DNA from: Batkoa obscura
Lineage: Eukaryota > Entomophthoromycota > Entomophthoromycetes > Entomophthorales > Batkoaceae
Assembly (NCBI GenBank): GCA_030770535.1
Contig: JASVEC010000020.1
Location: 496,001 to 560,000, forward strand
Length of the DNA stretch: 64,000 nt
Reading direction: 5' to 3'
The notes under the pieces were generated by a model, which did no database searches, was not told the origin of the DNA, and saw only the letters and a program-made list of their open reading frames with translations. Of the stretch, positions 1-10,814 are shown piece after piece. Every line of letters begins with the position of its first letter. Position 1 is the stretch's first letter. Position numbers and translations under genes: made by a program.

Positions 1-167
1 AGATTTACTTACATTTGCAGTCTTTAGCTGTGGTTATATCCTCCCATAAGATCGGTACAATTACCATGTTCGATATTTTGCAATAAAAGGGTAAATTAAG
101 TTTATACTTACCTGAGAAATGATATAAAACTTGTTTGGTTATTTCGTTCCCTAGATTCTCAAATATA
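1..167 (-). pseudogene. F-box/LRR family fragment (5' part, cut by window edge)
   Basis: The minus-strand translation gives the F-box N-terminus shared by the other family members in the window. It contains F-E-N-L-G, a V-L-Y-H-F stretch, a degenerate LLxCC position and P-I-L-W-E-D. The codon where the others start (ATG) reads ATA. A stop follows shortly after the ILWED motif, inside what should be the body of the protein, so it looks decayed. The downstream part lies outside the window, so I cannot exclude an intron near the edge. It marks a further F-box locus just left of the window. Confidence 0.7.
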
Positions 168-175
168 AAATTATG

Positions 176-1039
176 TTTTATTTTTGTTTTAATAAGGGAA
201 GAGAAGAGAAAGTATTCTTAATTTAATTTATATATCAATAGCACTAAAATAATGGATGATGTTAAATTTTGCCAACTCTAATCCATTTATTAAAACATCA
301 TTATAGTATTAACTACAATAAGCGCTGAACTTATAATAGCGAAGTCTTTGATACTCATTTTTTGTACATTTTTGATGTTTAGTTTAAAAACCTGATCTAT
401 CTTGTTATAAAATTCAAAGTTCAAAAGGAATATGCTAAAACACTAAACCCTAAATGAATTCCCTACTTGCATACTTAATACATTAAGAAAAGTCTTACTT
501 TATATAGATCTCAGCATGTTAAAAAAGGCTATCTAAAAAATTTAAAATATAACTTTAGACATTGAAGCTGTTAAAAACTAGTATAATAGTCGCTAATGAA
601 TTTTATATAAAATATTTCCAACTAGAAAACAATTTGTAAATTTTTTATGGCTTCTTTTTTATGAGTTGGAAAGATGGCTATTGATGACTTATCAGATTGT
701 ATATGTATCAAAAAGCATCTTGTCTGCTCCTAAAAAGCGCGTTTGAGTTTGAAAATTAAAGAATTAGAAACGTTTAGATCAATTAAATACAAAGGGAAGA
801 ATATACAATTATGCTTATTGGCTATCTTTTTAAATTTGGGCTTGTGCTCAAACGATTAATGTCAAAAACACCAAATTAGAACTACGAAACTATGTAAGAT
901 TTTGAAAATAAAACCTTTTTACTCAAATTCAACCATCAACTCAAAAATTTAACGACTTTAGTCATATTCAATATTAAGCTCAAATGCAAAGTAGATTTAT
1001 AGCTATTTATTAATAATTCCTATTAGCTAAATTCCTCAT
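176..1039. other. Intergenic, no gene seen
   Basis: A+T-rich sequence with stops in all frames. I see no domain, RNA gene or copy of the local short element here. Confidence 0.5.
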
Positions 1040-1720
1040 TTAGTTCCCAATCTCTGAATCTTCCTCATTTTATACTACTAATAATACCATGTTTACTGAA
1101 GCGAGCCCAACTGCTAAGGAACACAAGGCATAAATATTGGTTCATACTCCAATAACTTTTTATAATAATTATTTTATAATATTCTAATACCAGATCTATC
1201 AATAGAGACTCGTTAATTTTGATTAAGGAATTAAGTTGATGTGCTCAAGTACTAAGATGAGGTTCTGTCTTAGCTTCTGGCTATGGTCTATATAGGCAAA
1301 TGATTGTATACATTATAATTAAAAATAATAATGCAGTCAACATGTTAGCTCTATGGCCATGGGATATTAAAGACAAGTATAGTTACCAGGACACTCTATG
1401 GTGCTTATATTAGAATTGCCCCTACATTCTGGATTATTGGTCAACTGTGAGGTTAGAACTGTGGCTGATATTATGGATATAGGCTATAGAGTAATTGCTC
1501 CTTTCTGTTTTAATAGTGATTCAAAATCATTTTCCTTTTTAGAGAGAAGTAGATATAGTATTGTTTAATCATGATTATAAAGCATTATTAGCTTCAAAAG
1601 GGGACCGTATTACCCAACTTATTTTGGGGGGAAATTGTCATACTTAAGATTGAATTTTTAGATGAATCGGATGTTACTTTATGTAGTAATAAAAAGTCCA
1701 GCTTCATAGGGACTAGAAAA
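1040..1720 (+). pseudogene. dUTPase pseudogene with remnant introns
   Basis: This is a decayed relative of the dUTPase gene at 8819-9734, on the opposite strand. Recognisable pieces in order are the N-terminal T-E-A-S-P-T-A-K-E-H-K segment (about 1090-1128) and an S-I-N-R-D-S-L-I-L-I-K stretch. Motif 1 follows as G-S-V-L-A-S-G-Y-G-L-Y (about 1260-1297), then Y-G-A-Y-I-R-I-A-P and S-G-L (motif 2 region, about 1400-1445). Motif 3 is degenerate (M-D-I-G-Y-R, then C-F-N-S-D), motif 4 reads K-G-D-R-I-T-Q-L-I-L (about 1600-1630), and the end keeps G-T-R. The copies align over 21 residues from S-G-L without gaps. There are stops, at least one frameshift between motifs 2 and 3, and no stop codon where the functional gene ends. 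Two intron-like gaps fall where the functional gene has introns, so this is not a retrocopy. The intron between motif-3 halves seems absent. Confidence 0.75.
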
Positions 1721-2844
1721 AGGTGTTTATGAGCTGAATGTAGCTATCTGACTTATTTTTAGATCATTGCATTTTTATTTCTTTTTTAAAATAAGGTGAT
1801 AGAATTACTATTTACTTTATTTATTAAATGCACATTAAACTTTAAGTTCGTTTTTATTGATTACGATTTATATGGGATTCGTTAGATTTTGAAAAAAATA
1901 CTGGGATGGCAATTATCTAATATATTGTATTTAATTTTATATTATAGTAAATATGTAATGGCTTTGCTATATTAATTTCAGTCTCTAATTAAGGTTGATT
2001 TGCTATTGCTTTGATTTGGACAATTTTATCACTGTTGACAAAGTAATAATGACATATATTCAATTTGTTTAGTCTATTTTATATTAGATTTTTTTTGTTA
2101 AATCAATATACCCCTAACGCAATTAAATTAATAAAAAACACCATTAAATAATTTAAAGACATTGGTTTTCTTACTTTTAAACTTCAGTCTCGTGGGTTAC
2201 AGAAACCCTGAACCTGGTTTCTTTAATTTACAGTTGCTTTTCTCTTATCTTTACTATGTTCATTAACAATAGAATGAATGGGCTGTCTGTACTTAACCTC
2301 TTTCCAGACTAAATCTAGACTTTTATTACACATTTAATAACAACCACAACACATCTAACGTTGAAATTTAAGAAAAATCAAGGGAACAGAAAAAATATTA
2401 AAAAAACAATCAAATCTTACAAATATTTACTAGTAGACTCAAACAGCTATTGTTAAATAATAAGAAATTAGACCATAAATTAATTAACATAACTTGCTAT
2501 ATTTGAAATGTAATAAGCACAGTTATGATTTTTAAGTACAAACCTTAATGATATTCAAAAAACCGCGATTTATGCTCTCATAATTTTCTAACTCGATGGT
2601 CACCAAATTTAACTTAACCAATAGAAACAGTTATATTGGTGTAATAGAGACAAAAGAGGCTTGGTTTTGCTGCGTATAATAAAAATTGAACACGATTGGT
2701 CGCTTATTGGTTGAAATTTTAATCTAAGATCAGAGATTTGCTATTTTGGAACAAATGCATAAATTAGCCAAAAAGTAATAAAGGGCGTAAACTTGAGTCA
2801 AAAAATTTCTTTTTTTATAGCTTAAACTTTAAAATTCAATTTCA
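1721..2844. other. Intergenic and RAD51 upstream region
   Basis: No gene recognised. The last 200 bases are the presumed RAD51 promoter and 5' leader, ending in a T-rich tract just before the ATG. I could not identify a specific regulatory site. Confidence 0.45.
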
Positions 2845-3912
2845 ATGGCATCAAGGTCAGCCATCAGAGAAAAGCAAAAACCTAAGCAAAGAGCAGTGGA
2901 ATCTGAAGAAGAAGAATTGGTAGTTGAAGAAAAAGACAAAGGAACTGACAGAACGATACAAGTGTTAAAAGATTATGGTATAAAAACAGAAGATGTTCGC
3001 AAACTATATAATGCTGGTTATTATACCGTCGAATCTGTCGCGTTTACTCCAAAAAAGACCTTATGCGAAGTAAAAGGCTTATCTGAAAACAAGATAGATT
3101 TAATTTTTGAAGCCATTGTCAGCTCTGGTTTGGTAGATTTTGGTTTTTCTACTGCTGAAGCTTTATACACAAAACGTAAAGAAATTCTAAAAGTAACAAC
3201 TGGCTCTTCGGATTTGGACAAGCTATTGGGTGGAGGTATTGAAACAGGATCAATTACTGAATTGTTTGGTGAGTTTCGTACAGGAAAATCGCAAATTTGT
3301 CATACTATAGCAGTAACCTGTCAGTTGGCAGCAGATATGGGTGGTGCATTTGGTAAGTGTTTATATATTGATACTGAAGGTACCTTCCGTCCAGAGAGGT
3401 TAAAGTCTGTAGCTGAAAGATTTTCATTTGACCCTCAAGTTGCTTTAGCCAATGTTTCTTATGCTAGAGCTCATAATACTGATCATCAAACAGCATTATT
3501 ACTTCAAGCTGCTAAAATGATGTCTGAAGAGAGATATGCCCTTATGATAGTAGACTCAGCTACTGCATTGTATCGTACAGATTATACTGGTAGAGGTGAA
3601 TTGGCTACTCGTCAAATGCATCTTGCACGATTCCTTAGAACTTTACAAAGGTTTGCAGACGAATTTGGTATAGGTGTTGTTATCACCAATCAAATGGTTG
3701 CTAATGTTGATGCAGCAGCTGGCATGTTTGGTGGACCAGATAAAAAACCCATTGGTGGTAATATTATTGCACATGCATCAACCACTCGGCTTTCATTAAG
3801 AAAAGGTAAAGGAGAAAACCGAATTTGCAAGATTTATGATTCACCATGTTTACCCGAATCAGAAGCTACATTTGCTATTACAGCTGGTGGGATCGATAAT
3901 TCTAAGGATTAA
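2845..3912 (+). CDS. RAD51: Rad51 recombinase
   Basis: A 355-residue, intron-free homologue of eukaryotic Rad51. Rad51 forms the ATP-dependent nucleoprotein filament on single-stranded DNA and carries out homology search and strand exchange in double-strand-break repair. The acidic N-terminus (about residues 15-33) is followed by the helix-hairpin-helix domain (about 35-95) and the RecA core. The core has Walker A (GEFRTGKSQ, about 145), Walker B (LMIVDSATA, about 233) and loop L2 with the conserved [18 protein letters not shown] segment. Fixed Rad51 features such as [11 protein letters not shown] and the [17 protein letters not shown] motif favour Rad51 over Dmc1. The length is typical. The ATG sits directly before [10 protein letters not shown], and the frame is uninterrupted. 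Most neighbours have introns, so the lack of them is slightly unusual. Identification is very secure. Confidence 0.97.
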   Translation: MASRSAIREKQKPKQRAVESEEEELVVEEKDKGTDRTIQVLKDYGIKTEDVRKLYNAGYYTVESVAFTPKKTLCEVKGLSENKIDLIFEAIVSSGLVDFGFSTAEALYTKRKEILKVTTGSSDLDKLLGGGIETGSITELFGEFRTGKSQICHTIAVTCQLAADMGGAFGKCLYIDTEGTFRPERLKSVAERFSFDPQVALANVSYARAHNTDHQTALLLQAAKMMSEERYALMIVDSATALYRTDYTGRGELATRQMHLARFLRTLQRFADEFGIGVVITNQMVANVDAAAGMFGGPDKKPIGGNIIAHASTTRLSLRKGKGENRICKIYDSPCLPESEATFAITAGGIDNSKD

Positions 3913-4348
3913 TGGAAGTTTTTTTGTTCTTGTATTTTTTTTAAATTACTATTTTTGCCAATATAAGGTATATGAATCTTTGATTAGTTTATAGCTATTC
4001 ATAAATAAAGTCACTTTATTTTTATTTTCATTTCCTTGTCTTATTTTTCACTATCTGTTTGGTTTCGAGATTAGCAATCCTACTTATAATTGAATAATAG
4101 TGATTTTATGCTAGGTTGTTAGATTAATCTAAATTATTTACAATATCTCAGTGTACTCTATCTCACATCATGAAATAAGAAGTATCTATAAAATACTACT
4201 AAGTACCAAAAGTAATTTGTGCTATTGTTTTAAAGTTATTATGTCGAGTTTAACAAAAGTTGCAAAAATTATTAGTTTACATTTACTGCCATTCAAGAAA
4301 CAAAACAAACATGTAAAGTTAATTATCAAATTGTAATCCTCAACAGCA
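3913..4348. other. Intergenic after RAD51
   Basis: The RAD51 3' region, with an AATAAA-like signal near 4003, is followed by A+T-rich sequence. A 61-codon open frame at 4151-4336 has no recognisable content and is probably chance. Confidence 0.4.
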
Positions 4349-4446
4349 TATAGATGTATTTTTTAAGAATTTTACTAATAATTTTTCTGCTCAAATACCG
4401 CTTAAATAATCGAAAGAATGATGAAACCAAAAAAATATCCCTATAT
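4349..4446 (-). mobile_element. Short GGGGATG inverted-repeat element (MITE-like), degenerate copy
   Basis: The body matches the local repeat (TTTAAGAATTTTACTAATAA, a CTGCTCAAATA block, then GAAACCAAAAAA). The ends are decayed: AGATGTATT on the left and ATATCCCTATAT on the right. It is orientated opposite to the majority of copies. Confidence 0.7.
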
Positions 4447-4609
4447 CAATATTTTGGAACTTGGGGTATCAACTTCAAAACAAATATATCTTTAAACTAA
4501 TGCTCAACAAAGGTAATAATGCATAGAAATAATGGCTATCATATAAACTCTGCATTTATTAATTATAAAGGATATATATTTATTTAATATTCCTGCTTTC
4601 AACTAACAA

Positions 4610-4680
4610 GTCATTGTAGTATAGTGGTAGTACACCGCGTTGTGGCCGCGATAGCGGGGGTTCGATTCCCCCCAATGACA
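4610..4680 (+). tRNA. tRNA-His (GTG)
   Basis: A 71-nt cloverleaf. The acceptor strands GTCATTG and CAATGAC pair perfectly, with A as discriminator. The D-arm is AGTATAGTGGTAGT, the anticodon loop TTGTGGC gives GTG, and the T-arm is GGGGGTTCGATTCCCCC. There is no intron. A run of six T at about 4691 fits a Pol III terminator. It stands between RAD51 and OCT1. Confidence 0.95.
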
Positions 4681-4859
4681 GTTTAACTTATTTTTTAGCC
4701 TTTTCGAGAAGCATTAAAAAATCAAGAAAAATTAATCGTTGAAAATTAAACGGTAAGAATAATAAGTAAGAACGATAATTAAAAATAATAAAATGCTCAA
4801 CTTAATACTTGTTCCTTTTTTTATTTTTATTTTAAAATTTATAAGTTGTATTGTAAAAG

Positions 4860-7277
4860 ATGCTTAAATCCATTAAACATCTTCATAATATTAAGAATCG
4901 ATTATATCAATCTAGAGTAATTCAACCAAGTATTACCAATTTAAGAAATTGTGTCTCCCTGCACAGCCAACCCAAACGTCAAGAACTTGAACATGTATTT
5001 AACAATAATTCCGCATGGCAATCACGTATCAATCCTAGATCACTCAGTGGAGTATTAAATCGTCAAATCTTATTAGACCCCTCCGGTTTCGATATCTGGT
5101 ATAATAGTGTAATACAACAAGCTGAAGTTTTAGTGGATAAAATAGTTAACGTTAATAATGAAATGGATGCTATTAATATCATTAAAAGAGTAGATAGACT
5201 ATCAGACTTATTATGTAGTATTATTGATTTCGCAGAATTTGTGAGATGCAATCATCCAAATAAAATAATGGTGGAAAAAGCAAATAATTGTTATTTAAGA
5301 ATGGTGAATTATATGAATCAATTAAATACTAAAGTTGGATTGTATGTAGTAAGTTTTTATTTAAAGGAGATTTTTAATTTATTGAATTTAAGTAATTTTA
5401 TTTTAATTAGGCGTTAAAAAAAGTATTAGAAGATCAGAATTTAGCTTCTAAATTTACTGAAGAAGAGAAACAAGTAGGTATTTTATTTTTAAAAGATTTT
5501 GAAAAGAGTGGGATTCATTTAGATAACTTTAAACGTAATAAATTTGTTCAATTAAATGATGATATCAATGAACTAGGAAGGTTGTTTATGAGTTATAATC
5601 AACCTTCAGAAAGTTCCATTACTGTTTCTAAAATGGATTTGGATGGTTGTGAAACTTGGTGGTTTAATAGTCAACCTATACAACAAATATCTACTTCTCC
5701 TTCACATGCTAATATGTTATTAAGGACTGCTCACAATCCGAACATTAGAAAAAGAATGTATATTGCATCCAATACAGGGACTGAAGAACAGTTAAATATA
5801 TTAGAAAATTTATTAATAACAAGATTAAAATTGGCAGAATTATTAGGGTATTCTAGTTTTTCTGAATTTTATTTAGAAGATAAAATGGGCCTAAATCCAA
5901 CAAATATTAATAATTTTTTAAATCAATTGAATACTCAATTAACACCCAACTTATTAAAAGAAGTACAACTTTTGCAAAAAATGAAAGGTAATAAAGACTC
6001 ATTAATGGCATGGGATCAAAACTATTATATTCATCAATATGAATTATTAACTAAAAATAAGAATCATCTTAATTTAAATCAATATTTCTCAATTGGGACA
6101 GTAATTCAAGGATTAAGTGATTTATTATTTAATTTATATGGCATTTATTTTGAAGTGGTTAATGAACTTAATAAAGGTGAATTATGGGACCTTAATGTAA
6201 GAAAATTAATAGTAAAAAATCAACAAAATCAAAAAATAGGTTTAATTTATATGGATTTATTTTATCGTCCAAATAAAAGTAATCATGCTGCTCATTATAC
6301 TGTTCAATGTTCAAGGAGAATTGATAATGATTTGATGAATGATACTTTAATGGAATTTAAACATTTGTTATTACCTTTGGAAGATACAGTAGTAGAATAT
6401 GAGAATGGAAATAAATATCAATTACCTGTAGTAGTAATTTCTACTTGTTTTTCTAATAATAATAATAGTCAACCATCTTTACTTGAACCTAATGAAGTAG
6501 AAACTTTATTTCATGAAATGGGACATGCTATCCATTCAATGTTAGCTAGAACAGAATATCATAATGTATCAGGTAATTTAATTAAATAATAGATAATAAT
6601 AATTAATATTTTAATTTTTTAATATTTTAATTTTATTAGGTACACGATGTAAAATTGATTTTGTTGAATTACCATCCATATTAATGGAAACATTTGCCTT
6701 AAATGAAAATTATGTCACTTCATATGCAAAAGATTATCAAACTGGTGAAAGTATTAAAAAAGAACAAATTATTAATTATAAACAACAACATAGTCAATTT
6801 AAAACAATTGATACACAACATCAAATTATATTAAGTTTAATTGATCAAAATTATCATTCAATAACTAATAAAAATTCCTTGAATTTTGGGTATTCTAATG
6901 AATTATTAAAAAATATAATTAATCAATATTCAATAACACCGTATGTAGAAAGTACCAATTTTAGTTTTAAATTTAATCATTTATTTTCGTATTCAGCTAC
7001 CTATTATTCTTATTTATTAGGAAGAGTATTAGCTAATAAATTATTTCAATTAGGTTTTAATCATAATAATCTTGATAAATTAAATACCTCAGGAGAGATA
7101 TTGAAAGAAAATTTATTAAAATTTGGTGGCAGTAAAGATCCATGGGATTGTATTTATAATACTGTATTCAGTTTAAATCATAGAAATCAAGATCATCATA
7201 TTAAAAATTTAGATCATTTAAAATCTCCAAATACGGCAATGAAACTTATTGGTACTTGGGGATTACCAGAGAAATGA
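4860..7277 (+). CDS. OCT1: Mitochondrial intermediate peptidase (Oct1/MIP)
   Basis: An M3-family zinc metallopeptidase of the mitochondrial matrix. It removes an octapeptide from precursors already cut by the matrix processing peptidase. I read three exons: 4860-5348, 5411-6572 and 6640-7277, giving about 762 residues, close to the usual length. The N-terminus is basic and hydroxyl-rich, as expected of a mitochondrial presequence. The zinc site FHEMGHAIHSM (HExxH) lies near the end of exon 2, and the second intron splits the following SG-TRC segment. Downstream, the LPSILMETFA stretch and the PWD near the C-terminus are family features. It runs convergent with the dioxygenase gene that follows, with only about 70 bp between stops. 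The first Met at 4860 was chosen because the presequence starts there. Exon joins are by eye. Confidence 0.93.
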
Positions 7278-7347
7278 AGGAATGAAAGAGTATACAAGCG
7301 AAATAAAAATAAAATAAAAATAAAAATAAAATGTTTAATTTTTTAAT
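7278..7347. repeat. (AAAAT)n-like simple repeat between convergent stops
   Basis: A run of AAATAAAAATAAAATAAA units at about 7300-7332 lies between two convergent genes. It probably contains the 3' ends of both. Confidence 0.6.
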
Positions 7348-8226
7348 TTATTTTATATTAATTTCTATATCACTAAATTGTAACATAAAAGCAGACCTAT
7401 ACTTTTTAGATAAATTAGGGTAAGAACTATGATATAATTGACTATTCATTATTAATATATCTCCTAATTCTAATTCAATATCAATTTCTTTTCTTGATTT
7501 TGGATATAACTTTAATCCTCCATTACACTAAAATAAGATTAATATTATTTATTTATTATCTATTACTAATAACTATATAAATTACTTTATTCATAAATTG
7601 TAATGGTATATAAATAGCTATATTATTGATTGATTGATATTCTTTAGGTAGATATTGTCCATCCTTTTACGAAAGAAAAATCAATGAAAATGAATACAAG
7701 ATATCAAATAACAACTCTTACTTTATGTTTCTTAAATTCACTATTCAAACAATTTGCTGATTTGATAATATATTGTTGATTAAACTAAATAAAAAGAAAT
7801 TAATAATTAATTCATCTCATCTTCTACTCTTTCCTTCTTATTCTCTTACCAACCAACTTTGATTTAAGTAATTTAAACTTATTGTTTTAACTTTATTAAA
7901 TATTTCCCAATCTCGATTATAATTTAATAAATTTTTGAAGTATTGACCAGTTGGTTCTAATGTAATTGATATTCCTTGTTTTACTTTTATAATAAGACAA
8001 TACTAAAAAGCTACCTATTACACATCCAAACTTACTACTTAATTCAATTTCTTGACATTCTAAATATTCAATTAATAAATTACTTTCTAATAATAATGGT
8101 TTTAAATCTTCATGAGTTAAAGCTAATCAAAGTAAGTTATATAATAACCAGATTCAATAGTATAATTAGCTTACCCTTTTTTAATATATCATAATTAAAT
8201 TCCTTATAGAAAGTTGAATTGATCAT
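7348..8226 (-). CDS. Phytanoyl-CoA dioxygenase (PhyH)-like protein
   Basis: A small Fe(II)/2-oxoglutarate oxygenase read from six exons. They begin with MINSTFYKEFNY at 8226 and end in F-S-D-I-E-I-N-I-K. The iron-binding HxD is formed across an intron: exon 4 ends KKHK at 7722 and exon 5 starts DGQYLP at 7663. The distal iron His is in GDILIMNSQLYHSS (about 7410), followed by N-L-S-K-K-Y-R-S-A-F, which matches the PhyH C-terminal N-x-S...R pattern. Between them CNGGLKLYPKSR fits the family G-G-L-x-x-x-P-x-S motif. My assembly gives about 205 residues, shorter than the usual 280-300, so an N-terminal exon may be missing. The substrate cannot be told. Confidence 0.7.
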
Positions 8227-8818
8227 TAATTGTTTTGGGTTAGAATTGTTTATGATTATTTGAAATTGATTAGATTGAAAAGATAAAAGCTGAATTTTTT
8301 AAAATTAGTTTCAATTGAATTTCAAATTTCAAATTAGATTTCAAATGTTAGATTTTTAAAATAACAATAAATAAATGAATTTTATAAAATTGATGAAAAA
8401 TTAACATTCAGTTTATTATACTTTAGAACTATTATTCTTATCTGTTTATTTGTTTATAAAATTGACACACTATAGTAAAATATAATATAAATAACAGTTT
8501 ATTATAATAAAACACAATATGATGATAATCTGGATAGATATCATTAGACTATTGAATTTAATATATTAAAGCAATTCAAATAATACATTAATTATAAATA
8601 ACAATAAACAATCAATCTCAAATTTGCTAAATTATTAGATATTTACCATCTTATCACTTTTTAACAGTATAACCAATTTTATATAAAATAACTTCATAAA
8701 CTTATAAAGAGACTATATATTTAATAATAATAATAATAATTAAATAGACATCTTCCTATTCTAGAATTCAAATTTCCTTATATAATAGCAAGACAGCTAT
8801 CTACAGCTTCATCACAAT
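8227..8818. other. Intergenic between dioxygenase and dUTPase
   Basis: A+T-rich, with the upstream region of the dioxygenase gene. An (AAT)n stretch lies near 8722-8742. No gene seen. Confidence 0.4.
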
Positions 8819-9734
8819 TTATCTAGTTCCAGTAGATCCAAACTTTCCACTACCACGAACAGTGACATCTAGTTCATCTACAATTTCAATTTCAGGTGTA
8901 ACAATCTTTTCTAAAACAAGTTGAGCAATACGATCTCCTTTTTTGATTTCAAATTCTTTATCTTCATGGTTAAATAATACTACTCCTACTTCTCCCTAAA
9001 ATAAAAAAATACAAGTCATTAACTGAAATTCAAAATAAATCCGCTTGCTTACTCTATAATCTCTATCTACCACACCAGCTCCAGTTTCGATACCAAACTT
9101 TACTGATAAACCTGAGCGTGGGGCAACTCTACCATAAGTACCATATGGTACTTTAATAGCTAGTCCTGTCTTCGCTACTCCGCGTCCACGGGCTGGAATC
9201 ATTGTATCTTCAGAACTAAAAGATAGAGTTCAATTTAATATTCCAACTTCTTATAATAAACAATATATTTACCTATATAAATCATAACCAGCTGCTGAAG
9301 CCGAACCGCGTTTTGGTAATTGAGCATTCAAGTTTAACTTTTTAATTAAAAGTAATGAATCTCTATCAACAGACTTGTGATAGAACTATAATTAAAAGAA
9401 TTAGTATCAATAAGTAATGAGATTATATGTTATATTACATTATGTTTCTTAGTAGTTGGGCTCATTTCAGTAGTTGTAGTGTTAGTAGTGCAAGAATTTT
9501 CATAAGTATCTGATGTTGAAGACTAAAAGAAGAGAATGTTAATTCAAGTTTAGAAATGAACAATTATGGATCAATTTTACCTTTGCTCTTTTATTAGTTG
9601 ATAAAGTTAATAAAGAAGCAGAGGAAGCAGAGGAAGCAGAGGAGGATGAGGACTAATTAGATATTAATTTTAATGATGATTGCAATTAAATAATAAGAAA
9701 AGAACTATACCTTAGTTCTTTTAAGACTAGACAT
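8819..9734 (-). CDS. DUT1: dUTP diphosphatase (dUTPase)
   Basis: A trimeric dUTPase that hydrolyses dUTP to dUMP, keeping uracil out of DNA and supplying dTMP synthesis. I read six exons, starting MSSLKRTK at 9734. All five dUTPase motifs are present: AAGYDLY (motif 1), PRSGLSVK (motif 2), [17 protein letters not shown] (motif 3, split by an intron after DYR), [14 protein letters not shown] (motif 4) and [10 protein letters not shown] (motif 5). The first 60-70 residues are an added Ser/Thr-rich segment with two basic clusters (KRTK, NKRAK) that could act in nuclear import; this is inference. A decayed copy lies at 1040-1720. The symbol follows yeast usage. Confidence 0.93.
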
Positions 9735-10814
9735 AGTTAAAGTAGATAAGCGATAAAATTGATTAAATTTCAATAAAACCAATATTTCAACCCAGGTACA
9801 AACTTTTATATTCTAATTGGACAAATTTACAACTCCCTTCATTACCCAATCAATCATGAATATTAGCTCTTTTGGTAAGGAGAAGAACCAATTAAAGTAA
9901 TCAATATTTTTATACTATTGTACTATTATTGGCTCGTTAAATTGAACCAATCCTTTTGATCTTTGATTGAAAACTTTAAGCGCGACTTAAAACGAATCAA
10001 GAGCGTGTTTTCTAATAGAATAGTTAAAAACTCTGTGATATATTAATGAATATTGTTTCATTTTACAAGCATCACAAAAAGAAGCTCTAATTACTCAGAA
10101 CTCTTATGTAATTGAAAACTCTAAAATTTGATAAAATCACTATCTTTATTTTTAAACAGTATTTGTTTAGCACATTAAAGTTTATACTGAAATAATATTA
10201 GCTGTTGCAATTTTTGTTATACTATCTAAGTAATGTCGATAATTTATTTATGGTTTACTTGTTTTGTTATTTTGAGTCAAGAATTAGTAAATACAATTAT
10301 TGTAAAGTTAAAAATAAAGTACTTCTATAAATTTATATGATATTTAAAGGGACTAAAGATTAAAATAAGTTTTATGTAATATTTATTAAGTGTTAATTTA
10401 TCAACTCCCGTTGTTCTTTTTTGTTTAATACAGGATTAGTTTATAAGTTAAACGGAATAAATTCCCTAATTAAATCTATTTTTTTATCAATGAATATTAT
10501 CGAAAAAATAAATAAAGGCTATTGATTAGGTTTGTTTTTTATGTCAGTTTAATTTTTATATTATTTTTATTTATTAATTCCTTAGTTTTAACACTGTATA
10601 AATATACAGTTTTTTATAGGAAATGTGATATAATACCTTAACCTTAGACTTATGAAATTAATAAGATAGTTTTTAAAGCTTGAGCTCAGCATAAATTATA
10701 ACCAATAACGTTACAATTTTTTTAAGCATCAGTTCAGAGTTAACACAATATAGTGTCATTATTTTAGCACTAAATGGTATATAAACTAAATTAGTAATAC
10801 TATTTCTTATTAAA
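9735..10814. other. Intergenic, about 1.1 kb
   Basis: It holds the dUTPase promoter side and the upstream region of the first F-box gene. The MCB-type heptamer ACGCGT is not evident. I see no further gene. Confidence 0.4.

Noticed and set aside
1040-1720. Viral or retroelement dUTPase domain
   Set aside because: Shared N-terminal segment and intron positions with the local host gene point to a host duplicate; no other viral parts are nearby.
2845-3912. Dmc1 instead of Rad51
   Set aside because: [17 protein letters not shown], the [10 protein letters not shown] segment and the acidic N-terminus match Rad51; Dmc1 has a different segment at these places.
4151-4336. 61-codon open frame between RAD51 and tRNA-His
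   Set aside because: No motif and A+T-driven composition; chance is likely.
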